A stretch of 64,000 bases of DNA from Palsa-295 sp963785585 (lineage in GTDB: Bacteria > Acidobacteriota > Terriglobia > Acidiferrales > UBA7541). The notes beneath the pieces are model-generated. The model saw only the letters and a list, made by a program, of their open reading frames with translations, had not been told where the DNA came from and did no database searches. Position 1 is the first letter of the stretch. Each line of letters starts with the position of its first letter. Below are positions 17,805 through 27,381 of this stretch, one piece after another. The stretch spans positions 186,001 through 250,000 of the forward strand of contig CAWAVW010000001.1 in assembly GCA_963785585.1 (NCBI GenBank), written 5' to 3'. The position numbers were made by a program, and so were the translations under genes.

Positions 17805-18670
17805 GCAGCATCACCGCGCCCGCCGGCTCGGTCGCTCTCGCGCGCGCCGAAGCGCCCGTGCTGCGCATCACGCCGCCCACTCGCTGGTGGGTGTTGCCCG
17901 TCGCCGAGCTTTGGGAATATCGCGAGCTTCTTTACTTCTTCGTCTGGCGCGATATCAAAATCCGCTACAAGCAAACCGCCATCGGCGCCGCATGGGCCAT
18001 TCTGCAGCCCTTTCTCACCATGCTGATTTTCACGCTCTTCCTGGGGCACCTCGCCCACATCCCCTCCGGCGGCTTGCCCTATCCGATTTTTTATTACAGC
18101 GCGCTGCTGCCCTGGATGTATTTTGCCTCCGCGCTGCAAGCCTCTACAAATACCATCGTCGATAATCAGCGGTTGATCACCAAAGTGTACTTCCCGCGTC
18201 TTGCGCTGCCGCTTTCCTCCGTGCTTTCGGGCCTGATGGACTTTGCCGTCTCCTTCGTGATGTTCGCCGCCATGATGGTTTACTACCGGATCGTTCCCAC
18301 CGGGACCGCGTTGTGGGTGCCGTTTTTTCTTTTGCTGGCGGTGCTCACCGCGCTGGGCGTCGGCCTGTGGCTTTCCGCTCTCAACGCCATCTATCGCGAC
18401 GTTCGATACGTCGTCCCGTTTCTCACACAATTTTGGCTGTTCGCTTCGCCCGTCGCCTATCCCGCGTCTCTCGTGCCCGCCAAATGGCGCTGGCTCTATG
18501 GACTGAACCCCATGGCGGGCGTGATCGAAGGTTTTAGGTGGTCGCTCACCGGCCACGGCGATCCTCCGGGCCGCTTGATTCTGATTTCGTCGCTCGTCGT
18601 TGTTGCCGTCCTACTGAGCGGCATCGCCTATTTTCAAAAAGTGGAAACCACTGTCGCCGACGTGGTCTAG
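17801..18670 (+). CDS. wzm: Polysaccharide ABC transporter, permease (Wzm-like)
   Basis: 289 residues, ABC-2 family, six predicted helices. The N-terminal amphipathic stretch ends in YFFVWRDIKIRYKQTAIGAAW (about 45-65), the hallmark of O-antigen and teichoic-acid exporters, and the FASPVAYP block sits near 225-232. Together with the ATPase encoded 18 bases downstream it would move undecaprenyl-diphosphate-linked glycan across the inner membrane. Start GTG overlaps the preceding stop. The symbol is given by family analogy. Confidence 0.92.
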   Translation: MSSITAPAGSVALARAEAPVLRITPPTRWWVLPVAELWEYRELLYFFVWRDIKIRYKQTAIGAAWAILQPFLTMLIFTLFLGHLAHIPSGGLPYPIFYYSALLPWMYFASALQASTNTIVDNQRLITKVYFPRLALPLSSVLSGLMDFAVSFVMFAAMMVYYRIVPTGTALWVPFFLLLAVLTALGVGLWLSALNAIYRDVRYVVPFLTQFWLFASPVAYPASLVPAKWRWLYGLNPMAGVIEGFRWSLTGHGDPPGRLILISSLVVVAVLLSGIAYFQKVETTVADVV

Positions 18671-18688
18671 GAGACTTTCGTTTCGCGC

Positions 18689-19906
18689 ATGAGCGAGATC
18701 GTCATTCACGCAGAAGGCCTGGGCAAGCGCTATCGCGTCGGCGAGCGCGAGCGCTACTTCGCCTTGCGTGACGTCATCTCGCGCGCCTTCACCTTTCCAT
18801 GGGCCAGACGCGCCGGAAAAGACTATCTCTGGGCGCTGCGCGACGTCAGCTTCGACATTCCGCAGGGCCAGGTCGTCGGCCTCATCGGCCGCAACGGAGC
18901 CGGCAAAACCACGCTGCTGAAGCTGCTCAGCCGCATCACGCGCCCCACCACCGGCTCGGCGGAAATTCACGGCCGCGTCGGCAGCCTGCTCGAAGTCGGC
19001 ACCGGTTTTCATCCCGAGCTCACCGGCCGCGAAAACATTTACCTCAGCGGCGCGATTCTCGGCATGCGCAAGCGCGAAATCGACGCCAAGCACGACGCCA
19101 TCGTCGAGTTCGCCGAAGTCTCCCGCTTCCTCGACACTCCCTTGAAATTTTTCAGCACTGGCATGCAGATGCGCCTGGCATTCGCCGTCGCCGCTCACCT
19201 CGAACCCGAAATCCTTCTGGTCGACGAAGTTCTCGCCGTCGGCGACCTGGAATTTCAGCGCAAATGCCTCGGCAAAATGCAGGACATCTCCAGCAGCGGG
19301 CGCACCATCGTCTTCGTCAGCCACCAGATGAATCAGATTCGCCGGCTCTGCGAACGCGTTTTCTGGATGCACGGCGGCCAAATCCGCCAGGCCGGACCGA
19401 CCGGGGAAGTGATCGCCGCCTACGAATCCGCGATGCTGCAAGGTTCCGTGAAAGAGGCCGCCGACACGAAATCCGTTTTCCTCGGCTGGGAATTCGATAC
19501 CTCGGGCAACATCCTCAAAGAAGGCCTGAAGCCCGTCACTTTTCAATTCACCGTAAATCCGCGCGAGCCGATTCGCCGCGGCCACTTCGGCCTGCACATT
19601 CACAATGAGGCGAGTATTCTCGTCGCCAGTTGGGGCTTCGACGATATTGCCATGGAAGCGGGCCGGCAAATCATCCGCATCACCGTGCCGCAGCTTCCGC
19701 TCCGCCCCGGCAGTTACACCATGCTTTGCTCGCTGTTCAACGGCGGCAACAATCTCAACGGCGGCACCATGCTCGAAGCCTGGAACGCCGTCCCGTTTCT
19801 CGCCGTGGATACCGTCCAGCTCGGCCATCAGCAGGACGCCTGGGCCGGTATCGTGAATATCCCCGCCGACCTGAAAGTCACCCAGCACGTCGAGGCGCGC
19901 GTATGA
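18689..19906 (+). CDS. wzt: Polysaccharide ABC transporter, ATPase with C-terminal glycan-reading domain (Wzt-like)
   Basis: 405 residues. ABC domain: Walker A GRNGAGKT (67-74), signature FSTGMQMRL (155-163), Walker B ILLVDE (175-180), and H-loop SHQMNQ. Residues about 255-405 form an additional beta-sandwich (Wzt_C-like). In E. coli O8/O9a this domain binds the methyl or phosphate cap at the chain end and licenses export. The presence of many methyltransferases around it fits such cap recognition. The 3' end overlaps the next methyltransferase gene by ATGA. Confidence 0.92.
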   Translation: MSEIVIHAEGLGKRYRVGERERYFALRDVISRAFTFPWARRAGKDYLWALRDVSFDIPQGQVVGLIGRNGAGKTTLLKLLSRITRPTTGSAEIHGRVGSLLEVGTGFHPELTGRENIYLSGAILGMRKREIDAKHDAIVEFAEVSRFLDTPLKFFSTGMQMRLAFAVAAHLEPEILLVDEVLAVGDLEFQRKCLGKMQDISSSGRTIVFVSHQMNQIRRLCERVFWMHGGQIRQAGPTGEVIAAYESAMLQGSVKEAADTKSVFLGWEFDTSGNILKEGLKPVTFQFTVNPREPIRRGHFGLHIHNEASILVASWGFDDIAMEAGRQIIRITVPQLPLRPGSYTMLCSLFNGGNNLNGGTMLEAWNAVPFLAVDTVQLGHQQDAWAGIVNIPADLKVTQHVEARV

Positions 19907-20964
19907 GCGCACAACCGGCATCCGCTGCCGCCGCGCCGGCGATTGCCGCGCAAACGATTCCCGTCTGCCCCGCGTGCGGCGAGGGCTCGGCGGGCGCTTC
20001 GCTCGCCACCAGCTACGGCGCGTCGCTCTACGCCTGCGACGCCTGCGATCTTCACTTCTGGTCGCCGGTAAAAATGCCGGACGCAACCTGGTACGAAGCG
20101 ACCTACCACGGCCGTGACCGCCGCGCCATGCCGCTCGAACCCGGCCACCGCTATTTTCTCGCCGATCCGAAGGCCCCCAAGCGAGGACGCCTGCTCGATC
20201 TCGGTTGCGGTGTGGGAAATTTCCTGGCCGCGGCGCGCGATGAGGGATTCGAATGCGTCGGCGTTGAGCCCGATAAAAACGCGGTTCGATTCGCCAAAGA
20301 CCACTACAAGCTTGCGGAAGTTCACGCGCTCACTCCCGCCGCTTTTCGCGATGCGCACCTGCGCCAGAAATTCCAGATCGTCACTTTCTTCGAAGTCCTC
20401 GAGCATCAGGACGATCCGAAATCCTTTCTGCAAGTCGCCTCCGATTGCCTCGAGGACCACGGCTGGATCGCCATGAGCGTTCCCAACCGCAATCGCTGGC
20501 AAGTCGGCGAGGACGCCAACGATTTTCCGCCGAATCACTTAACAAAATGGAGCCCGCGCGCCCTCGAAAACTTCCTCACACGCAACGGCTTCGAAATTGT
20601 CTCGCTGCGCGAAGAAACTCTTCGCCCTCGCCGCGCCGCCCAGATGCTCAGCGCCAGCCTCCGTACCGGAATGGTTTCGCGCATCGCCGGCACCCCGCCC
20701 GCAACCACCGCCGACCTGGCGGCCATGGATCAAGCCGAACTCGAGCGCGCCATGGCCCGCCCTCAAATCGATCGCGGATTGCGCGTGGCCGAAAAGCTTT
20801 CCGCGATCAAGAACGCCGCCGCGATTCCCGCCGCCGCCGTGCTGTTGCCGTATTTCCGGCTGCGCGGTTACACCGGCCTCTACCTGTACTGTTTGGCTCG
20901 CCGCGTGAAGCCTTCCTCTGCCGGTGCACACACGCGGAATGCAAACCCGCAAGGCGGCGGCTGA
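19903..20964 (+). CDS. SAM methyltransferase with N-terminal zinc ribbon
   Basis: 353 residues from ATG 19903, coupled to wzt by a four-base overlap. Cys22-x2-Cys25 and Cys45-x2-Cys48 form a four-Cys zinc-binding module ahead of a class I methyltransferase (LLDLGCGVGNFL near 95-106; FFEVLEH near 160). The Cys4 plus methyltransferase layout is seen in sugar C-methyltransferases and related O-antigen enzymes. Coupling to wzt makes it the strongest candidate for a chain-end or export-linked methylation step; this is inference. Confidence 0.85.
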   Translation: MSAQPASAAAAPAIAAQTIPVCPACGEGSAGASLATSYGASLYACDACDLHFWSPVKMPDATWYEATYHGRDRRAMPLEPGHRYFLADPKAPKRGRLLDLGCGVGNFLAAARDEGFECVGVEPDKNAVRFAKDHYKLAEVHALTPAAFRDAHLRQKFQIVTFFEVLEHQDDPKSFLQVASDCLEDHGWIAMSVPNRNRWQVGEDANDFPPNHLTKWSPRALENFLTRNGFEIVSLREETLRPRRAAQMLSASLRTGMVSRIAGTPPATTADLAAMDQAELERAMARPQIDRGLRVAEKLSAIKNAAAIPAAAVLLPYFRLRGYTGLYLYCLARRVKPSSAGAHTRNANPQGGG

Positions 20965-20965
20965 A

Positions 20966-22090
20966 ATGTCCGCGCCCGCCATCACCGTTCTGGTCGATAC
21001 CTACAATCATGAGCGCTTCATCGAAGAGGCGCTCGCAAGCGTCCTCGCTCAGGATTTCCCGGCGGCTGATACCGAAATCCTTGTCGTCGATGACGGTTCC
21101 ACCGACCGTACTCCCGAAATCGTCCGCCGCTTCGCCCCCCGCGTTCGCCTGCTCCGCAAGGAAAACGGCGGCCAGGCCTCCGCCTTCAATGCCGGCATCG
21201 CCGAAGCGCGCGGCCGGATCGTCGCCTTTCTCGATGGTGACGATTGGTGGGCGCCGAATAAGTTGACGCGCATCAGCGAAACGTTTTCCGCCGATCCGTC
21301 CATCGGCTTCGTGGGCCAGGGCATCGTCATGGTTCAATTGGATGGCAGCACCCAGACCGAAACTTTGCGCGAAGCCTCCTCGTTTCAAGCCAACTCCTTC
21401 GAAGGCGCCTGCCTTTTCCGCGTTCGAGGCAGCCAGATGGGCACCAGCCGCATGTCCATTCGCCGCGAAGTGCTCGATCGCATTGGTCCCGTGCCGGACG
21501 CCATAAAAATTCAAGCCGACGAGTACCTGTTCACTCTGGCCTGCGCGATCGCTCCCGCGCGAATCATTCCCGATCCTCTTACCTACTACCGCGTTCACGA
21601 AGCAAATGGATTCCATCTCTCCAGCTTCGACGCCGCCAAGGTTCGCCATAAGTGGCTGTCGTACATCGCGCTCGCCGAAACCATCGACCGCCGGCTGCGG
21701 CAATTTCAAATTGACGCCAGGGCCCGTCGTGCGATCGTCGAGATGATCGAAACAAATCGCGATCAGCTGCGCCTGATGCTCGAGGGCGGTACTCCCTGGG
21801 AAATGTTCGCAACCGAATGGAAGCTCTACCGCGTTCAATTGCCGGACACCACCCCATCGCACCGCGCTTTCAAGGCGCTCACGCTTCTGGCCGCCATGAC
21901 CATGTCCCCGCGCGCTTTCTACCGCTTTCATCGCTGGATCACGCAGAACGAGGCATACCGCCTGGTTCGGAAGAAATGGCTGCCGCCTCCCCAGATTGGC
22001 CACTTGGACCGGCGATATTCCTCCCTTCCCGATCTCAACCCACCGGTCAGCCCCGCTGCGAACGTGACGATCGGCCCTCCGAAGCGATAG
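20966..22090 (+). CDS. Glycosyltransferase family 2
   Basis: 374 residues from ATG 20966, one base after the previous stop. GT-A fold: VLVDTYNHERF (7-17), VVDDGSTD (about 41-48), and DGDDWW (about 93-98) carrying the metal-binding acidic residues. The C-terminal third is helical and acidic/basic mixed, without membrane helices. It adds one sugar to the lipid-linked glycan on the cytoplasmic face; donor unknown. Confidence 0.88.
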   Translation: MSAPAITVLVDTYNHERFIEEALASVLAQDFPAADTEILVVDDGSTDRTPEIVRRFAPRVRLLRKENGGQASAFNAGIAEARGRIVAFLDGDDWWAPNKLTRISETFSADPSIGFVGQGIVMVQLDGSTQTETLREASSFQANSFEGACLFRVRGSQMGTSRMSIRREVLDRIGPVPDAIKIQADEYLFTLACAIAPARIIPDPLTYYRVHEANGFHLSSFDAAKVRHKWLSYIALAETIDRRLRQFQIDARARRAIVEMIETNRDQLRLMLEGGTPWEMFATEWKLYRVQLPDTTPSHRAFKALTLLAAMTMSPRAFYRFHRWITQNEAYRLVRKKWLPPPQIGHLDRRYSSLPDLNPPVSPAANVTIGPPKR

Positions 22091-22186
22091 TATGTTGATC
22101 GCGCAATCGCTCGCGGCTCACGCGCACCGAACCCTGTTTCGCGTGAGATCTCGCAAAAGCCTTGCGCTCGCAGCCGTTCAACAATC

Positions 22187-22933
22187 ATGTTGAAAAGCCT
22201 TGTACAAAAATCCTTTCGAGCGATCGGGCTCGACGTGCGCCGCATTCGCGACGAAAATAGCGACTTCCCGCCCGATTTCCTCCCGGACGAAAGCGCGATC
22301 ATCCGCCAGGTAAAACCGTGGACCATGACCAGCCCCGAGCGGCTCTACGCTCTGATTCAGGCCGTCCGCTATTTGTGCGCCAACGCCATTCCCGGCGCCA
22401 TTGTCGAGTGCGGCGTATGGAAAGGCGGAAGCATGGCCGCCGTCGCGCGCGCTTTACTCCTGGCCGGCGACACGCAGCGCCATCTCTATCTGTTCGACAC
22501 GTTCGCCGGAATGCCCGATCCCACGGCAAATGATCTGGACTACGCCGGCAAGCGCGCCTCCGCCGTTATGCGGGAAAATCCAAACTACAAGTGCGACGAC
22601 GCGCCCGTGGAAATCGCGAAGTCCGTTCTCTACGCCACCGGCTACCCGAAAGACAAAATTCACTTCGTTCCAGGCAACGTCGAACAGACGGTTCCAGCCG
22701 CGGCTCCCGATGCGATTGCCTTGCTCCGCCTGGACACCGATTGGCACGCCTCCACCCGCCACGAACTCGAACATCTTTTTCCGCGGCTCGTCAGCCACGG
22801 GGTTCTGATCGTCGATGATTACGGCCACTGGCGCGGTTCCCGCCGGGCCTGCGATGATTACTTTGCCGAACGTCGCGTTCCCATTCTGTTGAATCGGATC
22901 GACTACACCGGCCGCATGGCGCTGAAACCGTAA
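22187..22933 (+). CDS. TylF/MycF-type O-methyltransferase
   Basis: 248 residues. The family hallmarks are present: MTSPERLYALI (about 46-56), ECGVWKGGSM (about 77-86), LFDTFAGMP (about 104-112), and the acidic metal-binding run LRLDTDWHAS followed by VDDYGHW. This metal-dependent family methylates sugar hydroxyls (macrocin and mycinamicin in antibiotics; sugars in surface glycans). There are 96 bases without a supported gene before it and no clear ribosome site. Confidence 0.87.
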   Translation: MLKSLVQKSFRAIGLDVRRIRDENSDFPPDFLPDESAIIRQVKPWTMTSPERLYALIQAVRYLCANAIPGAIVECGVWKGGSMAAVARALLLAGDTQRHLYLFDTFAGMPDPTANDLDYAGKRASAVMRENPNYKCDDAPVEIAKSVLYATGYPKDKIHFVPGNVEQTVPAAAPDAIALLRLDTDWHASTRHELEHLFPRLVSHGVLIVDDYGHWRGSRRACDDYFAERRVPILLNRIDYTGRMALKP

Positions 22934-23039
22934 TGGCCAGTCCGTCCGTGAATATCGCTGCGCTTTGCTCCCTCCTGAATCGAGAGGCCCCCTCGCGCGC
23001 CTGCGCTCAAACGGGCGGCTCGTCGCCGTGCGCCCTTCT

Positions 23040-24182
23040 ATGAACATATTGATCGCGATCGGCGTCAACCGGCGGCAGGAGGCGGGCGCGGCGGGTGTCG
23101 CCCTCAACCACGCACGCGAGCTGGAAAAGCGCGGCCACACAGTCGATTGCTGGTTTCTGGATGAATTCCTCAAGGGTGGGTCGGAGTCTTCCCGGTTCTC
23201 GGCGCTGAATTTTTCCTGGGCCGTCGCTCGCCGTATTTTGCGGGGCGACCGGAAATACGACGTCGTCAACATTCACGCTCCCTGGGGCTGCGTGTACGGA
23301 GCGTGGCGCAAGTGGCTTCGCCCCCAGAACGCGCCGCCCCTCGTTTTCACCATGCAGGGCAGCGAGGAGCGATTCGTCTACGCCATGCGCCGGGAATACG
23401 ATCTGGGCCGCGCCGAAAACTTCAGTTGGAAAAATCGCGCCTGGCATCGCCTTTACTACCAGACCATGTATGACTACGCGATTACCACCGCCGCTCACGG
23501 AGCGGTGGCCAACCGCGAAGCGTGGCTGCTGGCCCAGCTGAAGTATGGTCTCGCGCCCGATCGTGTTTGGTTCGTTCCCAACGGCGTCGAGGAATGCTTC
23601 TTCACCGAGCGCGTTTACCGGCCGTCCGATCCGCTCCGCCTGCTTTTCGTCGGCACTTGGATTGACCGCAAGGGCGTCTTCTACCTCGCCGAAGCGTTCG
23701 CTAAGCTCTGCGAGACCGATTCCGCCGTTACGTTGTCGGTCGCGGGCTGTTTTTCCGCCGCGGACACGGTCCTCCGGGCGTTTCCGTCGTCCTGCCGCGA
23801 CCGCGTCCAGGTCCTCCCTTTCATCAGCCGCGAAGATATTCCCGCAGTCTATGCCTTTCATCACGTCTTCGTGTTTCCCTCTCTCGTCGAGGGAATGCCG
23901 CTGTCGTTGCTCGAAGCGATGGCCAGCGGCATGCCGGTTGTGACCGCGGAAAATTCCGGCATGACCGACCTGATTGAGGACGAGTTTGACGGCTTGTTGG
24001 TAAAGTCGGGCGATTCGATCGGCTTGGCCGCTGCCCTCGAACGCCTCGCGGCTTCCCCCGAACTTCGCCGCAGCCTCGGCCAGGCTGCGCAACAGAAGGC
24101 TTATCGTTATACTTGGAGTGCCGTCGTTGACAAGTTGGAGCGGGTCTTGCAACTCGCCGTCGATCGAGGAAATCGCTTGTGA
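23040..24182 (+). CDS. Glycosyltransferase family 4
   Basis: 380 residues from ATG 23040; an upstream in-frame extension is Arg/Pro-rich and rejected. GT-B fold: the N-terminal Rossmann half has AAGVALNHARELEKRGH near 19-35, and the C-terminal half has FVGTWIDRKGV near 205 and the donor-site E-x7-E in SLVEGMPLSLLEAM (near 284-297). A retaining, cytoplasmic enzyme for glycan chain building. The stop overlaps the next gene start. Confidence 0.85.
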   Translation: MNILIAIGVNRRQEAGAAGVALNHARELEKRGHTVDCWFLDEFLKGGSESSRFSALNFSWAVARRILRGDRKYDVVNIHAPWGCVYGAWRKWLRPQNAPPLVFTMQGSEERFVYAMRREYDLGRAENFSWKNRAWHRLYYQTMYDYAITTAAHGAVANREAWLLAQLKYGLAPDRVWFVPNGVEECFFTERVYRPSDPLRLLFVGTWIDRKGVFYLAEAFAKLCETDSAVTLSVAGCFSAADTVLRAFPSSCRDRVQVLPFISREDIPAVYAFHHVFVFPSLVEGMPLSLLEAMASGMPVVTAENSGMTDLIEDEFDGLLVKSGDSIGLAAALERLAASPELRRSLGQAAQQKAYRYTWSAVVDKLERVLQLAVDRGNRL

Positions 24183-24835
24183 AGTTCGCCACTCTCGCGC
24201 TGCCCAGTCCGTCGGTGGAAAATCTCCGCTATTCCGACGTCCGCGCGGCGCGCAGGAAGCACGCCGGATTTGCCTGGGCGGGTTTGCGTCCGCCGATTGC
24301 CCAACACACTCCCGGTGAGCACAAAGCGATCGAGCGCTGGGCCAGGGGCCGCAACGTTCTTGTCGAAATTGGAGTCGCCGAAGGCGTTTCCGCGCTCGCT
24401 TTGCGCGAAAATATGGCCGAACAAGGGCGCCTTGTCCTGATCGATCCCTTTCACCTCAGCCGCTTGCCGGCCCTCAACTTCACGAAACGCGTGGCCCATC
24501 GGGTTGTATCGGATTGTTCTCGCGGTACGGTCGAATGGATCGAAAAATTCAGCCACGATGCCGTCCTGGATTGGAAAACGCCCATCGATTTGATCGTAAT
24601 CGACGGCGATCACACCGAGGCCGGCGTCGAGCGCGATTGGAACGATTGGAGCCCGTTCGTCAAGCCCGGCGGCGTGGCGATTTTTCACGACGCGCGCGTC
24701 TCCGAAGGCTGCTGGACCGAGGCCTCGCAGGGTCCGGTAAAGCTCGTTACGCGGTTGTTCCGCGAGCGCGAAAACCCGAATTGGAAAGTTGTGGACGAAG
24801 TCCACACCACCGTTGTGGTCGAGCGCGTCGCCTGA
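24179..24835 (+). CDS. Class I SAM methyltransferase (Methyltransf_24-like)
   Basis: 218 residues from a GTG that overlaps the preceding stop. Motif I is VEIGVAEGVSAL (about 62-73), the acidic end of strand 2 is LIDPFHL (about 88-94), and a metal-type IDGDHTEAGVERDW run lies near 141-154, followed by a glycine-rich turn and HDAR. This is the pattern of a glycan- or catechol-type O-methyltransferase. Likely methylates a sugar during chain assembly; target unknown. Confidence 0.8.
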   Translation: MKFATLALPSPSVENLRYSDVRAARRKHAGFAWAGLRPPIAQHTPGEHKAIERWARGRNVLVEIGVAEGVSALALRENMAEQGRLVLIDPFHLSRLPALNFTKRVAHRVVSDCSRGTVEWIEKFSHDAVLDWKTPIDLIVIDGDHTEAGVERDWNDWSPFVKPGGVAIFHDARVSEGCWTEASQGPVKLVTRLFRERENPNWKVVDEVHTTVVVERVA

Positions 24836-24866
24836 TTCCACCGAAAATGAACTCTCACTCGAATTC

Positions 24867-26543
24867 ATGATCTCGATCGGCATCAACTATTCGCAGATGC
24901 ATGACTCCTCCGCGTGCATCGCGCGCGACGGCGAAATCCTCTATGCCGTCGCCGAAGAACGCCTCAGCCGCGTCAAGCACGACGCTCGCTTTCCCGTTCT
25001 CTCCATTCGCGCCTGCCTCGACTTTGCCCAAATCGACGAATCCCAGATCGACGTCGTCTGCACCGGTTGGTCCAAACCGCGCCGCACTCTGCTTCACGAT
25101 TTGAAATCGTTCACCACCGGGCGCCAGCCCGTCGATAGCCGCGCGATCCTCAATTCCGCGCGCCACTTCGCCAGCATGGCCCACCAGCGCGGCGGCGAAA
25201 CTCGTTTCCGCCAGGCATTTCCCAAATCGAAAGCGAAATTCCGCTTCGTCGATCATCATTTGGCTCACGCCATCAGCGCCTTTGCATACGCCGGCTTCGA
25301 TGATGCCGCGGTTCTGGTTCTCGACGGCCGCGGCGCCTGGGAAGCCACTTCGCTCTGGCACGGAAAAAACGGCCGCCTCACGAATCTCTGGACGATTCCA
25401 TTTCCGAATTCGCTTGGTCTGTTCTACGCGCAATTCACTCACTATCTCGGCTTCACTCCCTACAGCGACGAATGGAAAGTCATGGGCCTCGCCCCGTACG
25501 GCCAGCCCGGCATCGATCTCAGCGAATTCATTAAGCCCAACACGCAGCCCTACTCCGTCGCCAGCCGCATCCTGCTGGGAAAAGATTCCGCGCCCATCGC
25601 TGGAATAATTGAGCGCCTGGGTCCCTCGCGCGTTCCTGAATCCGAAATCGAGCAGCGCCACAAAGATCTCGCCTGGGCCGTGCAGGACGCTTGCGAGCAG
25701 GCCATGCTTACTCTTGCTCGCGCCGCCGTTGCCGCCACCGGCTCGCGCAACCTGTGCCTTGCCGGAGGCGTTGCGCTCAATTCCAAAGCCAATGGCAAAA
25801 TTCTTTCGACCGGCATCGTCGATAAAATTTTCGTTCAGCCCGCGGCCAGCGACGACGGTGTATGCCTCGGCTCCGTCCTCGCACCCTGCCTCGACAACGG
25901 CGGCCAGCTTCCCGTCCGCAAAATGCGCCACGCCTCGCTCGGCAACGAATGCTCCGATGCGGAAATCGAAAAAGCTCTCGCCACCTACAAAATTCGCGCC
26001 AGGCGCGTCTCCGATCCTGCGATGGTCGCCGCCGAACTGCTCGCCGCCGGAAAAATCATCGGCTGGGTACAGGGACGAATGGAATTCGGCCCTCGCGCGC
26101 TCGGCAACCGTTCGATTCTCGCCGACCCGCGCGATCCGGAAATGACCGCGAAAGTAAATAACGCCGTGAAATTCCGCGAATGGTGGCGTCCCTTCGCTCC
26201 CTCGATGCTGGCCGAAGTTGGGTCGCAATATATCGAATCCGCCACCGATTCTCCGTTCATGATTCTCACCGCTCAGGTGAAACCGGAAATGCGCTCGGTG
26301 ATTCCCGCCGTCACCCATGCCGACGGCAGCGCTCGTCCGCAAACCGTCGAGCGCGACGTAAACCCGCTCTACTGGCATCTGATCAACGAATTCGGGAAGC
26401 GCACCGGTGTGCCCGTCGTGATGAACACCTCGTTCAACCTGCGCGGCGAACCGATCGTCTCTTCGCCCACGGACGCGATTCGCACCTTTTTCAGCTCCGG
26501 CATGGACGCGCTGGTGATCGGAAATTTCGTGGTGGAAAAATAA
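24867..26543 (+). CDS. Carbamoyltransferase, NodU/NovN/TobZ family, copy 1
   Basis: 558 residues from ATG 24867, where the family's N-terminal strand (MISIGINYSQMHDSSACI) begins. HHLAH near 128-132 is the metal-binding HHxxH motif of the Kae1-like domain, and CLAGGVALNSKANG near 293-306 is typical. The C-terminal YrdC-like region has GWVQGRMEFGPRALGNRSIL near 394-413 and NTSFN near 520. Uses carbamoyl phosphate and ATP to carbamoylate a hydroxyl, here probably a sugar. A second member lies at 47241. Confidence 0.92.
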   Translation: MISIGINYSQMHDSSACIARDGEILYAVAEERLSRVKHDARFPVLSIRACLDFAQIDESQIDVVCTGWSKPRRTLLHDLKSFTTGRQPVDSRAILNSARHFASMAHQRGGETRFRQAFPKSKAKFRFVDHHLAHAISAFAYAGFDDAAVLVLDGRGAWEATSLWHGKNGRLTNLWTIPFPNSLGLFYAQFTHYLGFTPYSDEWKVMGLAPYGQPGIDLSEFIKPNTQPYSVASRILLGKDSAPIAGIIERLGPSRVPESEIEQRHKDLAWAVQDACEQAMLTLARAAVAATGSRNLCLAGGVALNSKANGKILSTGIVDKIFVQPAASDDGVCLGSVLAPCLDNGGQLPVRKMRHASLGNECSDAEIEKALATYKIRARRVSDPAMVAAELLAAGKIIGWVQGRMEFGPRALGNRSILADPRDPEMTAKVNNAVKFREWWRPFAPSMLAEVGSQYIESATDSPFMILTAQVKPEMRSVIPAVTHADGSARPQTVERDVNPLYWHLINEFGKRTGVPVVMNTSFNLRGEPIVSSPTDAIRTFFSSGMDALVIGNFVVEK

Positions 26544-26544
26544 A

Positions 26545-27357
26545 ATGCCCCGCGCGCGCAACTGGATTGGCGATCTCCTGCTTCATTCGCCGCAGTCGCT
26601 TCGCTCGCTGCGCAACGTCCCGGTTCTCGGCACTTGGATTCACAAGCTCAGCCACTCCGTGCTGCCGGACGGCGAAAAAGTATGGGCTCGGATCGAATCC
26701 GGTCCCGCCAAAGGCATCTGGATCGAAGTGAACCCGCGAACCGGCCAGGCCTACGTGCGCGGCGATGCGGAACCACGGATACAAAAAGTTCTCGCCGAAC
26801 GCTTAAAACCGGGTGACATCTTCTTTGACCTCGGCGCCAACATCGGCCTCTTCACCCTTCTCGCCGCTCGCATCGTCGGCGCCACCGGAGAAGTATTCAG
26901 CTTCGAACCCGATTCCCAAAACGCCGCCCGCCTTCGCCGCAACGTCGAACGCAATCAATTCGCAAACGTGACCATCATCGAAGCGGGCGTTTGGTCTTCG
27001 ACCGGAAAATTGAACTTCCTCGCCGCGGAAGCCACTTCTCCCGATCGCGGCGTCGGCACATTTATGCAGTCCGGCCCGAGCGAAGAACTGAACCATTCCG
27101 GCACACTCGCTTCTTGCGTCGCTCTGGACGACTTTGCTCGCACCGCTCCTCCTCCCACAGCGATCAAATGTGACGTCGAGGGTGCCGAATTGGAATTTCT
27201 GCGCGGCGCGCAGGCCACGGTTCAAAAGTTCCGGCCCTGGATCATCTGTGAAATGCACTCGAAAGCGAACGACCGAGCGGCACGGGAATTGCTCTCCCAG
27301 TGGAATTACAAACTCGAATCGCTCGATGAAACGCACGTGCTAGCGACGGCTCCGTAG
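26545..27357 (+). CDS. FkbM-family methyltransferase
   Basis: 270 residues, starting one base after the carbamoyltransferase stop. FFDLGANIGLFTLLAAR (about 93-109) is the FkbM SAM-binding motif, FEPD (about 120) the acidic ribose contact, and CDVEGAELEFLRGA (about 209-222) the family's second signature. The first 50 residues are basic and may touch the membrane. FkbM members O-methylate polyketides, sugars and glycolipids; the context points to a glycan substrate. Confidence 0.87.
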   Translation: MPRARNWIGDLLLHSPQSLRSLRNVPVLGTWIHKLSHSVLPDGEKVWARIESGPAKGIWIEVNPRTGQAYVRGDAEPRIQKVLAERLKPGDIFFDLGANIGLFTLLAARIVGATGEVFSFEPDSQNAARLRRNVERNQFANVTIIEAGVWSSTGKLNFLAAEATSPDRGVGTFMQSGPSEELNHSGTLASCVALDDFARTAPPPTAIKCDVEGAELEFLRGAQATVQKFRPWIICEMHSKANDRAARELLSQWNYKLESLDETHVLATAP

Positions 27358-27381
27358 CGTTCCTCTCCTCCGGCGATCGAA

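Noticed and set aside
22092..22193. 34-codon open frame between the GT2 and TylF genes
   Set aside because: No ribosome site, Ala/Arg-rich random-like composition and overlap with the next gene.
24855..26561. Long minus-strand open frame opposite the carbamoyltransferase
   Set aside because: Shadow of a motif-complete plus-strand gene; no recognisable domain or ribosome site.
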